64,000 nt of DNA from Massilia varians. GTDB lineage: Bacteria > Pseudomonadota > Gammaproteobacteria > Burkholderiales > Burkholderiaceae_D. Positions 40,114 to 48,914 of the stretch are shown piece after piece. The translations under genes were made by a program, and so were the position numbers. Numbering within the stretch: position 1 is the stretch's first letter; every line of letters begins with the position of its first letter. The DNA is taken from the NCBI RefSeq assembly GCF_027923905.1, contig NZ_AP026966.1, positions 4,217,001-4,281,000 of the forward strand, written 5' to 3'. The notes beneath the pieces were generated by a model. It was not told the DNA's origin. It ran no database searches and saw only the letters and a list, made by a program, of their open reading frames with translations.

Positions 40114-41367
40114 ATGCATCGTCCTTCCAAAGATTCAACCCCTAAACTCTCCGCCGAAAGCCAGCGTCTCGTCAGCATCGCGCAAGCCATCATGCAGGCC
40201 GCCAGCCGCGTTGAAGAACGGACCTGGGAGCACCAACTGGACACGCAACTGCAGAAGCTGCTCAAGACCAACCACCAGGACAGCATCGATGCCGCGTTGA
40301 ACGCCCTTTTCAAGGACGATCTCGCCTCCTACGACGTGCTGATGGATGCGGTCGAGGCCGTGAGCGAATCGGCCAGCATGGTCGAGCAGCAGGATGGCGG
40401 CGACGTCACTTGGCAGGCCCTGCTGGTGGCCGCGCCGGTGCTTGCCTGGACCCGTTTCAACATCGCCTCGGGCAATATCCCGGGCGAGATGCTGAGCACG
40501 CTGCAGGCGCACTTCTCGGCCCACCTGCTGGCCGAAGGCACCCGCATCGCGATGGCGCCCACGCTGTACTCGATCGACCAGTTGCCGCGCACCCACGCCG
40601 AAACCTATGCGCTGACGCACAAGCTGGCCGCCGCGGCGCACAAGGGCGGCACCGTGAAGCCGGCCGCGCGCGTGGAAGAAACCGCGCCCTTCCTGGCCGA
40701 CACCCGCTACCTGCTGGTGGCGATCGTCGCGCCCCAGGGTGCGCCGATGTTCCGCTGGCAGGAGCCGCAGCACCATATCGGTTTCGCCGAGGAGCGCAAC
40801 CGCGCGCTGGAGCAATGGCGCGCCCAGGGCACGTCCAACATCGCGCGCCTGCTGCCGGGCTGCGGCGTAGAGCTGCTGCTGCCGGAAGCGTATTACGTGG
40901 CCTGCCGCGAAGCCGACAAGCTGATCCGCCCGATCTCGATCCGCGCCGCCGTGCACTACCTGACCCATACGCTGGGCGTGGAGCCGTCGGACCTGCGCGC
41001 CGTGATCGCCGGCTTCGGCGAGGAATCCAGCGACATCCAGATCGACGAATACCGCGTCTCCTTCACCATGCGCCAGGACAGCGACGTCATGTACGGCATC
41101 GTCTGGCCGCTGTACGGCCAGGAGGACGAGAACGGCACGCCGATGGAAGGCCCGTTCGCCACCGGCCCCGCTCCCCTGACCCCGATCAACGAGATCGTGG
41201 CCCACCTGAACGAGGCCGGCATCGCCCACATCAAGCGCATCAACGAGCGCTACGTCGCCGAGTACTGCGATGACTGCGGCGGCCCGCTGTTCGCCGACCC
41301 GACGGGCGAGCTGGTGCATGCCGAGATGCCGGAAGATACGCCGCCGGGGAGCGAGCACTTCCACTGA
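40114..41367 (+). CDS. DUF2863-family protein
   Basis: A 417-residue cytoplasmic protein of the DUF2863 family, found mainly in Burkholderiales. Recognisable blocks are LVSIAQAIMQAASRVEERTWE, VLAWTRFNIASGNIP, LLPGCGVELLLPEAYYVACREADK and an acidic, Cys-containing end (EYCDDCGGPLFADPTGELVHAEMP) that resembles a short zinc-binding knuckle. It is monocistronic and divergent from the siderophore receptor. Its function is unknown. Confidence 0.85.
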   Translation: MHRPSKDSTPKLSAESQRLVSIAQAIMQAASRVEERTWEHQLDTQLQKLLKTNHQDSIDAALNALFKDDLASYDVLMDAVEAVSESASMVEQQDGGDVTWQALLVAAPVLAWTRFNIASGNIPGEMLSTLQAHFSAHLLAEGTRIAMAPTLYSIDQLPRTHAETYALTHKLAAAAHKGGTVKPAARVEETAPFLADTRYLLVAIVAPQGAPMFRWQEPQHHIGFAEERNRALEQWRAQGTSNIARLLPGCGVELLLPEAYYVACREADKLIRPISIRAAVHYLTHTLGVEPSDLRAVIAGFGEESSDIQIDEYRVSFTMRQDSDVMYGIVWPLYGQEDENGTPMEGPFATGPAPLTPINEIVAHLNEAGIAHIKRINERYVAEYCDDCGGPLFADPTGELVHAEMPEDTPPGSEHFH

Positions 41368-41381
41368 GCGTACGGAACTGT

Positions 41382-41490
41382 CGGGTGGGCGGGTCTTCCC
41401 GCCCACGCGGTGATAGTTAGCGGCAAGATCATCCGGCGCGAAAGCGGGGCCGACAACCATCACCGCCTGGGCGAGGAACTCGCCCACCCG
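41382..41490. repeat. Inverted REP-like pair downstream of the DUF2863 gene
   Basis: An element with arms CGGGTGGGCG... and ...CGCCCACCCG, at about 41382-41418 and 41455-41490. Each arm also holds a second complementary piece (CGCGGTGATAGTT / AACCATCACCGC). This is a third repeat design in this window, distinct from the GTAGGGTGG and GGGGTCAGG families. Confidence 0.6.
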
Positions 41491-41661
41491 AATAATCATG
41501 GCCTGAAGGACGATGCGGTGCCGGAACAGGAATCGGCGCGCATGGTGGAGGCGTGGGTCTATGCCTATGGCGAGGCCGGGCTGTTCGCGTGGTTCGCGCA
41601 GCAGCGCCGGCCGTGATGGCGGCAAGGCCGGCCGGCCTGCGGGCGCAGGCCGGCGGCAGGT

Positions 41662-42825
41662 TCAGCGCGGCAGGCTGGCGATGACCTTGCTGGCGAAGTC
41701 GGCAGGATTGCCGGCATGCCAGCGCCACACGATCACCAGGTCATGGTCGGGCGAGACGACGATGGTATTGCTGCCCGCGCCCAGCGCGGCGTAGGCATTG
41801 GCGGGCAGGCCCGGCAGGTTCTTGCCCTGGGTATTGAGCCACCACAGGTAGCCGTAGTCCGGACCATGCGCGCTCGGCGTAAGCGCTTCCTTGACGTAGG
41901 ACGGCGGCAGCACCGGCTTGCCGTTCCACTGCCCGCCGCGCAGCCACAGGTAGCCGAAGCGCGCCATGTCCCAGGAATTGATCCACATGCCGCCGCCCCA
42001 GCGCGTGCCGCCGCTGACCGACGGGACCTGCTTGCCGTTCAGTTCCACATAGCTGTTATGGTAGGGAACCCACTTCCAGCTGTTCGAGGCGCCGATCGGA
42101 TCCATCACCTGCTGCTTGAACACCTGCGGCACCGGCTGGCCGAACACGCGCAGCAGCGACAAGGCGAAGCGGTTGATGCGCACGTCGTTGTACTCGTAGA
42201 AGCTGCCCGGGGCCTGCAAGGCGCGCGGCTTACGCTCGCCGGCGCCGAAGGCGTCCTTGCCGATGAAGTCGGCGTTCTTGCCCCACAGGCTGCCCTCCCA
42301 CTCGGTTTCCTGCTGCAGGTGCTGCTTCCAGGTGACCTGGGCGTTACGGCCCACGGCATAGCCGCCGTCGACCACACGCTTGCCCACGGGCTCGTCGAGC
42401 GCGATGCGGCCGTCGCGCACGGCCACGCCGGCAACCGTGGCCAGCATGCTCTTGGCCACCGAATAGGTGGGGTCGACAAACGCCGTGTCGCCGAATTCGG
42501 CCACCACATAACCTTTGTAGATCACCAGGCCATTGGTGCGGGCGCGCTCGGTCGGCATCGAGCCCAGGCGGGCCCCGAAAGTGGCTTCCTGGTCCGAGAA
42601 ATCCAGCGCGCGGGCGGTCTCGCGCGACTGCGCGAACTGCACGGCGGCGGCCAGGGCCTTGGCGTCGATGCCGAGCTCGGCCGGCGACTTGCGGGCCCAC
42701 TCGCCGGCCGGCGGGAAATAGCTGGTGCTTGCGGCGTTGGTGGGACTTGCGGCGCAGCCGGCGAGCGCGGGCAGCAGCGTGGCCAGGCCCAGCGCCAGCA
42801 CGCCGCGGCGTGAAACATGCATCAT
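41662..42825 (-). CDS. Class C beta-lactamase-fold serine hydrolase (lipoprotein)
   Basis: A 387-residue serine hydrolase of the beta-lactamase/esterase (DUF3327-like AmpC fold) group. A lipobox (LLPALAGC) follows the twin-arginine-like MHVSRRGVLALG start, so it is probably an exported lipoprotein. The catalytic SxxK is SVAKS, followed by FYEYNDVRINRFALSLLR (the YxN element). A C-terminal HAGNPADFASKVI and GAGSNTIVV region complete the fold. It overlaps the upstream CYTH gene by 4 bp. Probable substrates are cell-wall peptides or esters. Confidence 0.82.
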   Translation of the reverse strand: MMHVSRRGVLALGLATLLPALAGCAASPTNAASTSYFPPAGEWARKSPAELGIDAKALAAAVQFAQSRETARALDFSDQEATFGARLGSMPTERARTNGLVIYKGYVVAEFGDTAFVDPTYSVAKSMLATVAGVAVRDGRIALDEPVGKRVVDGGYAVGRNAQVTWKQHLQQETEWEGSLWGKNADFIGKDAFGAGERKPRALQAPGSFYEYNDVRINRFALSLLRVFGQPVPQVFKQQVMDPIGASNSWKWVPYHNSYVELNGKQVPSVSGGTRWGGGMWINSWDMARFGYLWLRGGQWNGKPVLPPSYVKEALTPSAHGPDYGYLWWLNTQGKNLPGLPANAYAALGAGSNTIVVSPDHDLVIVWRWHAGNPADFASKVIASLPR

Positions 42826-43295
42826 GAATCGGTCCACTGAGAATAGGGGAAACGGATCAGGCTGGAGTTGTAGTAGCGCTTGTCGCCGCTGACCTCCTGG
42901 CCGATCCAGTCGGGCCTGGCGAACACGGTGTCTTCCGAGGGCAGTTCGATCTCGGCCACCACCAGGCCGGCGTTCTCGCCCAGGAATTCGTCGACTTCCC
43001 AGGTGAAGCCGGCGTGCGCGATGCGGCGCCGGTATTTTTCGACCAGCGGGCGCTCGCACAGGGTGTCGAGCAGCTCCTGCGCCTCCAGCAGGGGAATCGG
43101 ATATTCCCACTCGCCGCGGCTAACACCCGTGCCCTTGCTCTTGATGGTCAGCCGGCCCTGGTCACCCTCGATGCGCACGCGCACCGTGCGCTCCGGGTCG
43201 GAGCACAGGTAGCCCTGGCGCAGCAGCACGGGCTGGCCGAGCTGGCGCCAGGCGTCGCCGTTGAGCAGGAACTTGCGCTCGATCTCGACGCCCAT
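42822..43295 (-). CDS. CYTH-domain protein, inorganic triphosphatase-like
   Basis: A 157-residue CYTH-fold (triphosphate tunnel) protein. The hallmark EIERKFLL opens the chain, and alternating charged strands follow (RVRIEGDQGRLTIKSKG, KYRRRIAHAGFTWEVDEF, VVAEIELPSED), which line the triphosphate tunnel. Prokaryotic members hydrolyse tripolyphosphate; whether this one does is inferred. It is 9 bp downstream of the M14 carboxypeptidase gene and overlaps the serine hydrolase. Confidence 0.88.
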   Translation of the reverse strand: MGVEIERKFLLNGDAWRQLGQPVLLRQGYLCSDPERTVRVRIEGDQGRLTIKSKGTGVSRGEWEYPIPLLEAQELLDTLCERPLVEKYRRRIAHAGFTWEVDEFLGENAGLVVAEIELPSEDTVFARPDWIGQEVSGDKRYYNSSLIRFPYSQWTDS

Positions 43296-43304
43296 GGCCT
43301 GCCT

Positions 43305-44426
43305 TCAGCCCAGCGTCTGCAGGATCGGCGTCAGGATCGCCGCGCCCAGCGCCGCGCTGCGCGCACCGTTCCAGCCGGTGTGCGGGTCGGGCAGGTTGGC
43401 GTTGTCCTTGAACGGCATCTCCAGGGTCAGCGACAGGCACTTGAAGGTGTGGCCGATGTACTTCGAGGCCAGGGTCAGCAGTTCTTCGTTGTACTTGCTG
43501 GCCGCGTAACCGTACACGTTCTGGAAGTCCGGGCTGGCCGCCATGTAGCGCCCGATGAAGGCATTCTGCTCCTCCAGGCGCTCCGGGGTGAAGTCGGCCA
43601 GCATCTCGCTGCCCGCCACGAAGTTGTACGGCAGCGCCTCGTCGCCGTGGATGTCGAAGAACATGTCGACACCGGTCTCGTGGATCTTGTTCTTCACGCA
43701 CAGCACTTCCGGGCTGCGCTCGGGCGAAGGCGTCATCCATTCGCGGTTGAGGTTGGCGCCGGCGGCATTGGTGCGCAGGTTGCCGCGCACCGAGCCGTCC
43801 GGGTTCATGTTCGGCACGATGTAGAACACGGCGCGCTGCAGAAGCTTGCGCGAGACCGGATTGGCGTTGTCCAGCAGCGCATCCATCATGCCTTCCACGA
43901 ACCACTCGGCCATGGTCTCGCCCGGGTGCTGGCGCGCGATCACCCAGATCTTCTTTTCCGCCTGCGGATTGCCGATCACGACCAGGTTCATGTCGCGGCC
44001 GTCGATGGTGGTGCCGATGTCGTGCACGCGCGCGACCGGATTCTCGGCCACTTCGCCCAGCAGGCGCAGGTGGCGCTCCCAGGTGTAGGGCTCGAAGTAG
44101 GCGTAGTAGATGCTGTCGAGTTCGGGCGTGTGGTTGATCGTCATCACCTGGCCGTCGAAACTGGTGGGGACGCGGAACCAGTTCTCGGTGTCGTAGCTGG
44201 CGGCGACCTGGTAGTCCTCGAAGCCCTTCGGATAGGTAGCCTGGCCGGCGTTCAGGAAGCGGATCGTGCAGGCCTGGCCGCGCGCGCCCTGCAGGCGGAA
44301 GTGGAACCACTGGTGGATGTCGGCGTGCGAGTCCGCGCGCAGGTTCAGGTCGATTGCCCTGGGGCCATCGGCGCGCACGACGTCGATGGCGCCGGAATCG
44401 AAGGCCTGGCTGATTTTGATGGGCAT
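43305..44426 (-). CDS. M14-family cytosolic-type carboxypeptidase
   Basis: A 373-residue zinc carboxypeptidase of the M14D/cytosolic (CCP-like) branch. It has an N-terminal beta-sandwich (to ~125), then the Zn motif HPGE in ARQHPGETMAEWFVEG, the third ligand His in MFFDIHGDEALPYNF and the catalytic Glu in LTLEMPFKDNA. No signal peptide is present, so it acts in the cytoplasm, probably trimming C-terminal residues of proteins. First gene of a three-gene operon with the CYTH and serine hydrolase genes. Confidence 0.9.
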   Translation of the reverse strand: MPIKISQAFDSGAIDVVRADGPRAIDLNLRADSHADIHQWFHFRLQGARGQACTIRFLNAGQATYPKGFEDYQVAASYDTENWFRVPTSFDGQVMTINHTPELDSIYYAYFEPYTWERHLRLLGEVAENPVARVHDIGTTIDGRDMNLVVIGNPQAEKKIWVIARQHPGETMAEWFVEGMMDALLDNANPVSRKLLQRAVFYIVPNMNPDGSVRGNLRTNAAGANLNREWMTPSPERSPEVLCVKNKIHETGVDMFFDIHGDEALPYNFVAGSEMLADFTPERLEEQNAFIGRYMAASPDFQNVYGYAASKYNEELLTLASKYIGHTFKCLSLTLEMPFKDNANLPDPHTGWNGARSAALGAAILTPILQTLG

Positions 44427-44544
44427 GGCGAATCCTTCTTTGTCCGTTCACGAGAAGCGCATGATACTCCTGCAGAGATGCGCCGCGTAAGCAAGGCAGG
44501 CGCACTGCCCTGCCTGCTGGTTGCCGGTGGTCCGGCCCGCGCGA

Positions 44545-44949
44545 TTACTGCGCGTCGAGGTCGATCAGATCCTTGCTGTACATCAGCATGATCTGGCGCA
44601 TCAGTTCGACGTTGCTGCGGTCCAGCACCACGGTCAGGTCTTCCTTGGCATTCGACGCGAAATTCATGCGCAGGGCGCCGGGCAGCTCCTTGCACTGGAC
44701 GAACTCGGCGCGCGGCGTGTAGGGATGGTCCCAATCCTGCTGGGTCACCGGCGCGCAGGGCGGCGGCGGCACCAGGTTCGGGTCACGATTGACCGGCAGG
44801 TGCTTGAGCAGCCAGAACACGATGGTTGCCGGCACATAGAGCTGGACGTCGGCCGCGCCCTTGCAGGCAAACTTGACCAGCAACAGGTTGCCGACGCGAT
44901 CGCAGGACATGGCCATGCTCTTGACTTGACGAATTACCGCAGGTTTCAC
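44545..44949 (-). CDS. Unknown protein, YjfA/DUF-like
   Basis: A 134-residue mixed alpha/beta protein with no signal peptide or membrane segment. The visible sequence has a proline cluster (PNLVPPPPCAPVTQQDWDHP) between a beta-rich N-terminal half (VGNLLLVKFACKGAADVQLYVP) and a C-terminal helical end (NVELMRQIMLMYSKDLIDL). I do not recognise the family. It is independent of the M14 operon, starting before a 160-bp gap. Confidence 0.6.
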   Translation of the reverse strand: MKPAVIRQVKSMAMSCDRVGNLLLVKFACKGAADVQLYVPATIVFWLLKHLPVNRDPNLVPPPPCAPVTQQDWDHPYTPRAEFVQCKELPGALRMNFASNAKEDLTVVLDRSNVELMRQIMLMYSKDLIDLDAQ

Positions 44950-45011
44950 GACGATATTCCTAGGGAAAAGGTTGAAAAAGGCGCAGCGATTCTACCGCAT
45001 CCATTCGTCGT

Positions 45012-45046
45012 GTCAAAAAACAAAACGGGGAGCTCGCGCTCCCCGT
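45012..45046 (-). terminator. Rho-independent terminator downstream of the KGG-type gene
   Basis: A 9-bp stem ACGGGGAGC / GCTCCCCGT with a 4-nt loop, followed on the minus strand by TTTTG and TTTTTTG runs. A second hairpin (GGCTCCCG / CGGGAGCC) lies between it and the gene end. Confidence 0.8.
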
Positions 45047-45109
45047 GTCCGTTCAGCCACTGGCTCCCGCCTGACGGGAGCCGTTACGACGCGCAAGAAC
45101 CTTCGGTTC

Positions 45110-45421
45110 TTACTCTTTCGAGCCGCGACCGCCGCCCTGCGAGTTGCGGCCGCCTTTTGCGGAGGCCGCACGCGAGGGGCCGCCCGAGCCGGCGTTGGCC
45201 GACTGACGGTTGCCGTGGCTCATGCTGCCGGCACGGCGGGCTTCTTCCGAGGTGAACTCGTGGGCCGTACCCTTGGCGTGGGCGGCCTTGCCGCCCTGGC
45301 TGGCGATCTCGCGCTGGCGGGCCGGATCCATCGAAGCGAAACCGCGGTTGCGGGTGCCGCTGCTCTGGCTGTTGCCGCCCTGATTGCTGCCTTGCTTGTT
45401 ACCTTGATTGCTTGAGGCCAT
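45110..45421 (-). CDS. KGG-motif stress-induced protein (YciG/con-10-like)
   Basis: A 103-residue, very hydrophilic Gly/Ser/Gln/Asn-rich protein with the KGG core: RGFASMDPARQREIASQGGKAAHAKGTAHEFT, followed by EEARRAGSMSHGNR. This matches bacterial KGG (con-10) domain proteins induced by stress or stationary phase. The rest is low-complexity and probably disordered. A GGGAGAAG site 7 nt upstream sets the start; a good terminator follows. It is divergent from two other hydrophilic proteins, suggesting shared stress control. Confidence 0.85.
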   Translation of the reverse strand: MASSNQGNKQGSNQGGNSQSSGTRNRGFASMDPARQREIASQGGKAAHAKGTAHEFTSEEARRAGSMSHGNRQSANAGSGGPSRAASAKGGRNSQGGGRGSKE

Positions 45422-45749
45422 GATGATCTTCTCCCTTGTACGCTTATGAACCGCCGCTTCCTGCGGCAGGCTGTTGCCGGGCAAACCCGAAGCCCGATGA
45501 GTGACCGGCGAAATCATCTTAGGTAGCACTGATGAATGCTGGTATAGGACGCTTTCAGATGACTTTGTAGGACTTCACGCGACAGAAAATGCACTAGCGA
45601 AAATGTACTTCCAGTCGTCAACAAACCCTTCAGTATCCGTCCTACACAGACCCCCTACCCCTTCCTATACTGTATTCAAATGAATGCGCGCATCATGGCC
45701 CTGCAAGACGGCGTGCGTGCGCCGCACCGACACAGCGAAAGGAGTCGAT
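45422..45749. promoter_or_regulatory. Divergent intergenic region with candidate promoter
   Basis: It separates the KGG-type gene (minus) from the hydrophilic protein genes (plus). TACACA (45643)-N17-TATACT (45666-45671) is a plausible plus-strand promoter, and CTATACT resembles sigma-S -10 elements. The region is AT-richer than its neighbours. I see no gene in it. Confidence 0.4.
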
Positions 45750-46427
45750 ATGGACGCGAACCAGCGTAGCGAGGTCAACAACCAGACCAATAACGGCGCG
45801 AACGAAAAGTGGACGCCCGGCGCCAAGGGCAACACCGGCAGCGGCCCCCTGGACCATACCTATCCGCAGGGTCCCGGCCGGCAGGACATGATCCGCGGCG
45901 AGAACGAAATGCATCCCGACCGCGATCCGGCGCACATGGAGCGCCAGGAAGTGGCCGCCGAAGACGGTGGCCGCGCCGACTACGAGACCACCCTGCCCGG
46001 TGCCGTCCCCGACGACCTGCCGGGCGGCTCGCTGCAGAGCCAGCAGACCGGCGGCTCGGGCCCGCAACAGGGCATCACCGACAGCCACCAGCGCCAGATG
46101 GAACAGCGATCCGGCGCCTGGGGCCTGTTGGAGCAGCCGGTCGGCCACCGCGACAGCCATTCGGGCACCGACCTGCGCGCCCACCCGGCCAACCAGCAGG
46201 GCCACAGCCAGGACGTGCATGCGATGAATCCACACGATGCGGCCCAGCCTGAGCTGCAGGGCGGCTCGCTCGGACGCCACCATGGCGCCGCGCCGGGAAC
46301 CTACCAGTCCCAGGGCACGAGCGCCGAGGTCGGCTACGGCAACCGGCAGAGCGCGGCCGGCACCGGCGAAGGCACCGGCATGGCGATCGGCCCGCATCCC
46401 GTGAACCAGCAGAGGAGCAAGGAATGA
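45750..46427 (+). CDS. Hydrophilic, disordered protein of unknown function
   Basis: A 225-residue protein dominated by Gly, Gln, His, Asp and Pro, with no hydrophobic core or membrane segment. Charged and Gln-rich stretches such as HPDRDPAHMERQEVAAEDGG and HSGTDLRAHPANQQGHSQDV suggest an intrinsically disordered, desiccation- or stress-type protein. The start follows AAAGGAG. Its stop overlaps the next start by 4 bp, so the two are co-translated. No family is recognised. Confidence 0.7.
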   Translation: MDANQRSEVNNQTNNGANEKWTPGAKGNTGSGPLDHTYPQGPGRQDMIRGENEMHPDRDPAHMERQEVAAEDGGRADYETTLPGAVPDDLPGGSLQSQQTGGSGPQQGITDSHQRQMEQRSGAWGLLEQPVGHRDSHSGTDLRAHPANQQGHSQDVHAMNPHDAAQPELQGGSLGRHHGAAPGTYQSQGTSAEVGYGNRQSAAGTGEGTGMAIGPHPVNQQRSKE

Positions 46428-46741
46428 ACCAGCAAAACGACCAGAACCGGCAATCGAGCACCGAGCGCAACGGTTCGCAGACCGGACCAGCCGGCAGCGA
46501 AGGCAAGGCCGAGCCGCACAAGTCGAACGACGTGACCGGCGGCCTGCCGCGCAGCCCCGGCAACAGCGGTCCGCGCAGCGAGGACGAGGGCTGGAAGCCG
46601 GGCCAGAGCGTGAAGGCGGAAAAGAACCCGGTGCACGAGTCGAACGACGTCGCCGGCGGGTTGCCGAAAAGCCCGGCCGGCGCCAACCGCCTGGCGGGCG
46701 ACCGCAAGATGGACGACGACACCGGCTTTTCGCGCCAGTAA
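46424..46741 (+). CDS. Small disordered protein with duplicated SNDVxGGLPxSP motif
   Basis: A 105-residue, highly hydrophilic protein. It contains a near-exact internal duplication: HKSNDVTGGLPRSPG at ~31 and HESNDVAGGLPKSPA at ~71, each preceded by a Lys/Glu-rich segment. It is translationally coupled to the preceding disordered protein. No known family; the duplicated motif and its coupling suggest a small, possibly stress-related protein that works with its partner. Confidence 0.7.
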   Translation: MNQQNDQNRQSSTERNGSQTGPAGSEGKAEPHKSNDVTGGLPRSPGNSGPRSEDEGWKPGQSVKAEKNPVHESNDVAGGLPKSPAGANRLAGDRKMDDDTGFSRQ

Positions 46742-46945
46742 TTTTCCGTCCGGGGCGGCCGCGCCGCCCCTTTCCCTCCGCCGGCCCATCCGGGCCGAAC
46801 ATTGACGCAGCTCCAAGCCGCAAGATCCTGACGGAACCCGTCCGTTTCCACGCGACTCCAACCGCACTCAACACGTCTCGTTGTCCGCCGAACCAGGCCG
46901 ACGGCGGTGACGGTGCAGGTGCTGGAGAAAACGCGGAGACGAATC

Positions 46946-47935
46946 ATGACGCAAGACGCAACCCTCGCGGTCTCGGTGGTGGTGCCCGCCTGTGGCCGCA
47001 TGGACCTGCTCGACCGCTGCCTGGACGCGCTGATGCGCCAGCAGTTCGATCCGCGCCAGGTCGAGATCATCGTCGTCGACGATGAGCCCAATCACAACAC
47101 CCTGCACCTGGTCGCAGGCTGGCGCACCCGCATGCTCGAGCGCGGCCCGCGCCTGTCCTACGTCGCCAACCCGGGGCCGGTCGGGCCGGCATCGAGCCGC
47201 AACCGCGGCTGGCGCGCCGCTCGCGCGCCCATCGTCGCCTTCACCAGCGACGACGCGGTCCCGGAACCGGGCTGGCTGGCCGAAGGTCTGGCCGCCTTGC
47301 GCGACGACGCCGACGTGGTCTGCGGACGCATCCAGACCCCGGTCCCGGCCCGTCCCACCGAATACCAGCGCAGTGCCCACGGACACGAGGCCGCCGACTT
47401 CAGCAGCGCCAGCTGCTTCTTCCGCAAGACCGCGCTGGAGCGGCTCGACGGCTTCGACGAGCGCTTCAGCGTGCCGCGCGGCAGCGATGCGGACATGTAT
47501 TTCCGCCTGCTGGAGCACGGCGTGGGCATCGTGCGCGCGCCGCGCGCGCTGGTGGTCCACCCGATCCGCCCCATGCCCTGGGGCGCCAGCCTGCTGCAGA
47601 TCCGCCACGCGGTGTTCGACGCCCTGCTCTACAAGAAGCATCCGGCGCTGTACCGCCAGAAGGTCGAGGCGCGCCCGCGCTGGGATCACTATGTGATCGT
47701 CGGCGTGCTGCTGCTGGCCCTGGCCGGGCTGCTGGCCGGCCTGCCGCTGCTGGCCGGCCTGGCCTTCGCGGGCTGGCTGCTGCTCACCGGCCGCCTGTGC
47801 GCGCACCGGCTGCGCGGCGTCGCGCACACGCCCGCGCACGTGGCCGACATCGTCATCACCTCGGCGCTGCTGCCGCCGCTGGCCGTATTCTGGCGCCTGG
47901 CCGGCGCCGTGCGCTACCGCGTCCGTTTCGCCTGA
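46946..47935 (+). CDS. GT2-family glycosyltransferase with C-terminal membrane helices
   Basis: A 329-residue family 2 glycosyltransferase. The GT-A fold starts VVVPACGRMDLLDRCLDALM and VEIIVVDDEPN; TSDDAVPEPGWLAEGL is the DxD-type metal/donor loop. ERFSVPRGSDADMYFRLLEHG supplies the ED-type base. The C-terminus has two hydrophobic helices (LLLALAGLLAGLPLLAGLAF), anchoring it to the membrane. First gene of a six-gene glycan operon. Confidence 0.85.
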   Translation: MTQDATLAVSVVVPACGRMDLLDRCLDALMRQQFDPRQVEIIVVDDEPNHNTLHLVAGWRTRMLERGPRLSYVANPGPVGPASSRNRGWRAARAPIVAFTSDDAVPEPGWLAEGLAALRDDADVVCGRIQTPVPARPTEYQRSAHGHEAADFSSASCFFRKTALERLDGFDERFSVPRGSDADMYFRLLEHGVGIVRAPRALVVHPIRPMPWGASLLQIRHAVFDALLYKKHPALYRQKVEARPRWDHYVIVGVLLLALAGLLAGLPLLAGLAFAGWLLLTGRLCAHRLRGVAHTPAHVADIVITSALLPPLAVFWRLAGAVRYRVRFA

Positions 47936-47942
47936 GGCCGCC

Positions 47943-48914
47943 ATGCGCAGACTGAAGGTCCTCACCTGGCACACCCACGGCAGCTACCTGCACTACCTGT
48001 CGCATGCGCCGCACGACTTTTACGTCCTGTCCAAGCCGGGCAGCCCGCCCGGCTACGGCGGCCGTTGCGGCAGCATGCCCTGGCGCGACAACGTGCACGA
48101 TCTCCCCGTCGAGCACGCGCGCCACCACGAATTCGACTGCATCCTGTTCCAGGACGATTACCAGTGGGAGAAAGACCAGTACGAATTCCTGACGCCGGCC
48201 CAGCGGGCGCTGCCGCGCATCTACCTCGAACACGATCCGCCGCTTGCCCACCCCACCAACACGCCCCATCCGGTCGACGATCCGGGCGTGCTGCTGGTGC
48301 ACGTTACCCCGTTCAACGCCCTCATGTGGGACAACGGCCGCACGCCCGTGCGCGTGATCGAACACGGCGTGCCGGCGCCGCACGGGGTGGGGTACAGCGG
48401 CGAGCTGGCGCGCGGCCTGGTGGTCACCAACCACCTGGCGCGGCGCGGCCGGCGCATGGGGCCCGACCTGTTCCTGGAGGCGCGCCGGGCGCTGCCGCTC
48501 GACCTGGTCGGCATGGGCGCGGAAGAACTCGGCGGCCTCGGCGAAATCGAGCACACCCGGCTGCCCGCCTTGATGGCGCGCTACCGCTTCCTGTTCAGCC
48601 CGATCCGCTACTCGAGCCTGGGACTGGGCGTGATCGAGGCCATGATGGCCGGGCTCCCGGTGGTCACGTTCGCCACCGCCGAAATGGCCACCGTCATCCA
48701 GAACGGCGTGTCCGGCTACACCGCGACGGATCTGGCGCCGCTGCTCGCGCACATGCAGGCCCTGCTCGACGAGCCGCAACTGGCCCGCCACCTCGGCGAA
48801 GGCGCCCGCCGTACCGCACGCGACCGCTTTTCGATCGGCCGCTTCAGCAGCGACTGGGATGCCGCGCTGCGCCACGTCACCGGCCTGGGCACGGCCCGGC
48901 AGGAGCATGTATGA
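47943..48914 (+). CDS. Glycosyltransferase, GT-B type (partial-length)
   Basis: A 323-residue GT-B transferase, 7 bp after the GT2 gene. The C-terminal donor-binding half has FSPIRYSSLGLGVIEAMMAGLPVVTFA with the Glu of the EX7E motif, then NGVSGYTATDLAPLLAHMQ. The N-terminal half is shorter than usual and contains RPIYLEHDPPLAHPTNTPHP-like aromatic loops. It belongs to GT4-like enzymes. Acceptor and sugar are unknown. Confidence 0.78.
   Translation: MRRLKVLTWHTHGSYLHYLSHAPHDFYVLSKPGSPPGYGGRCGSMPWRDNVHDLPVEHARHHEFDCILFQDDYQWEKDQYEFLTPAQRALPRIYLEHDPPLAHPTNTPHPVDDPGVLLVHVTPFNALMWDNGRTPVRVIEHGVPAPHGVGYSGELARGLVVTNHLARRGRRMGPDLFLEARRALPLDLVGMGAEELGGLGEIEHTRLPALMARYRFLFSPIRYSSLGLGVIEAMMAGLPVVTFATAEMATVIQNGVSGYTATDLAPLLAHMQALLDEPQLARHLGEGARRTARDRFSIGRFSSDWDAALRHVTGLGTARQEHV

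Noticed and set aside
41410..41616. Small plus-strand frame of 68 codons between the DUF2863 gene and the serine hydrolase.
   Set aside because: Its first third is made of the inverted REP-like element, and no ribosome site is present; the last ~35 codons look coding-like but could be chance.
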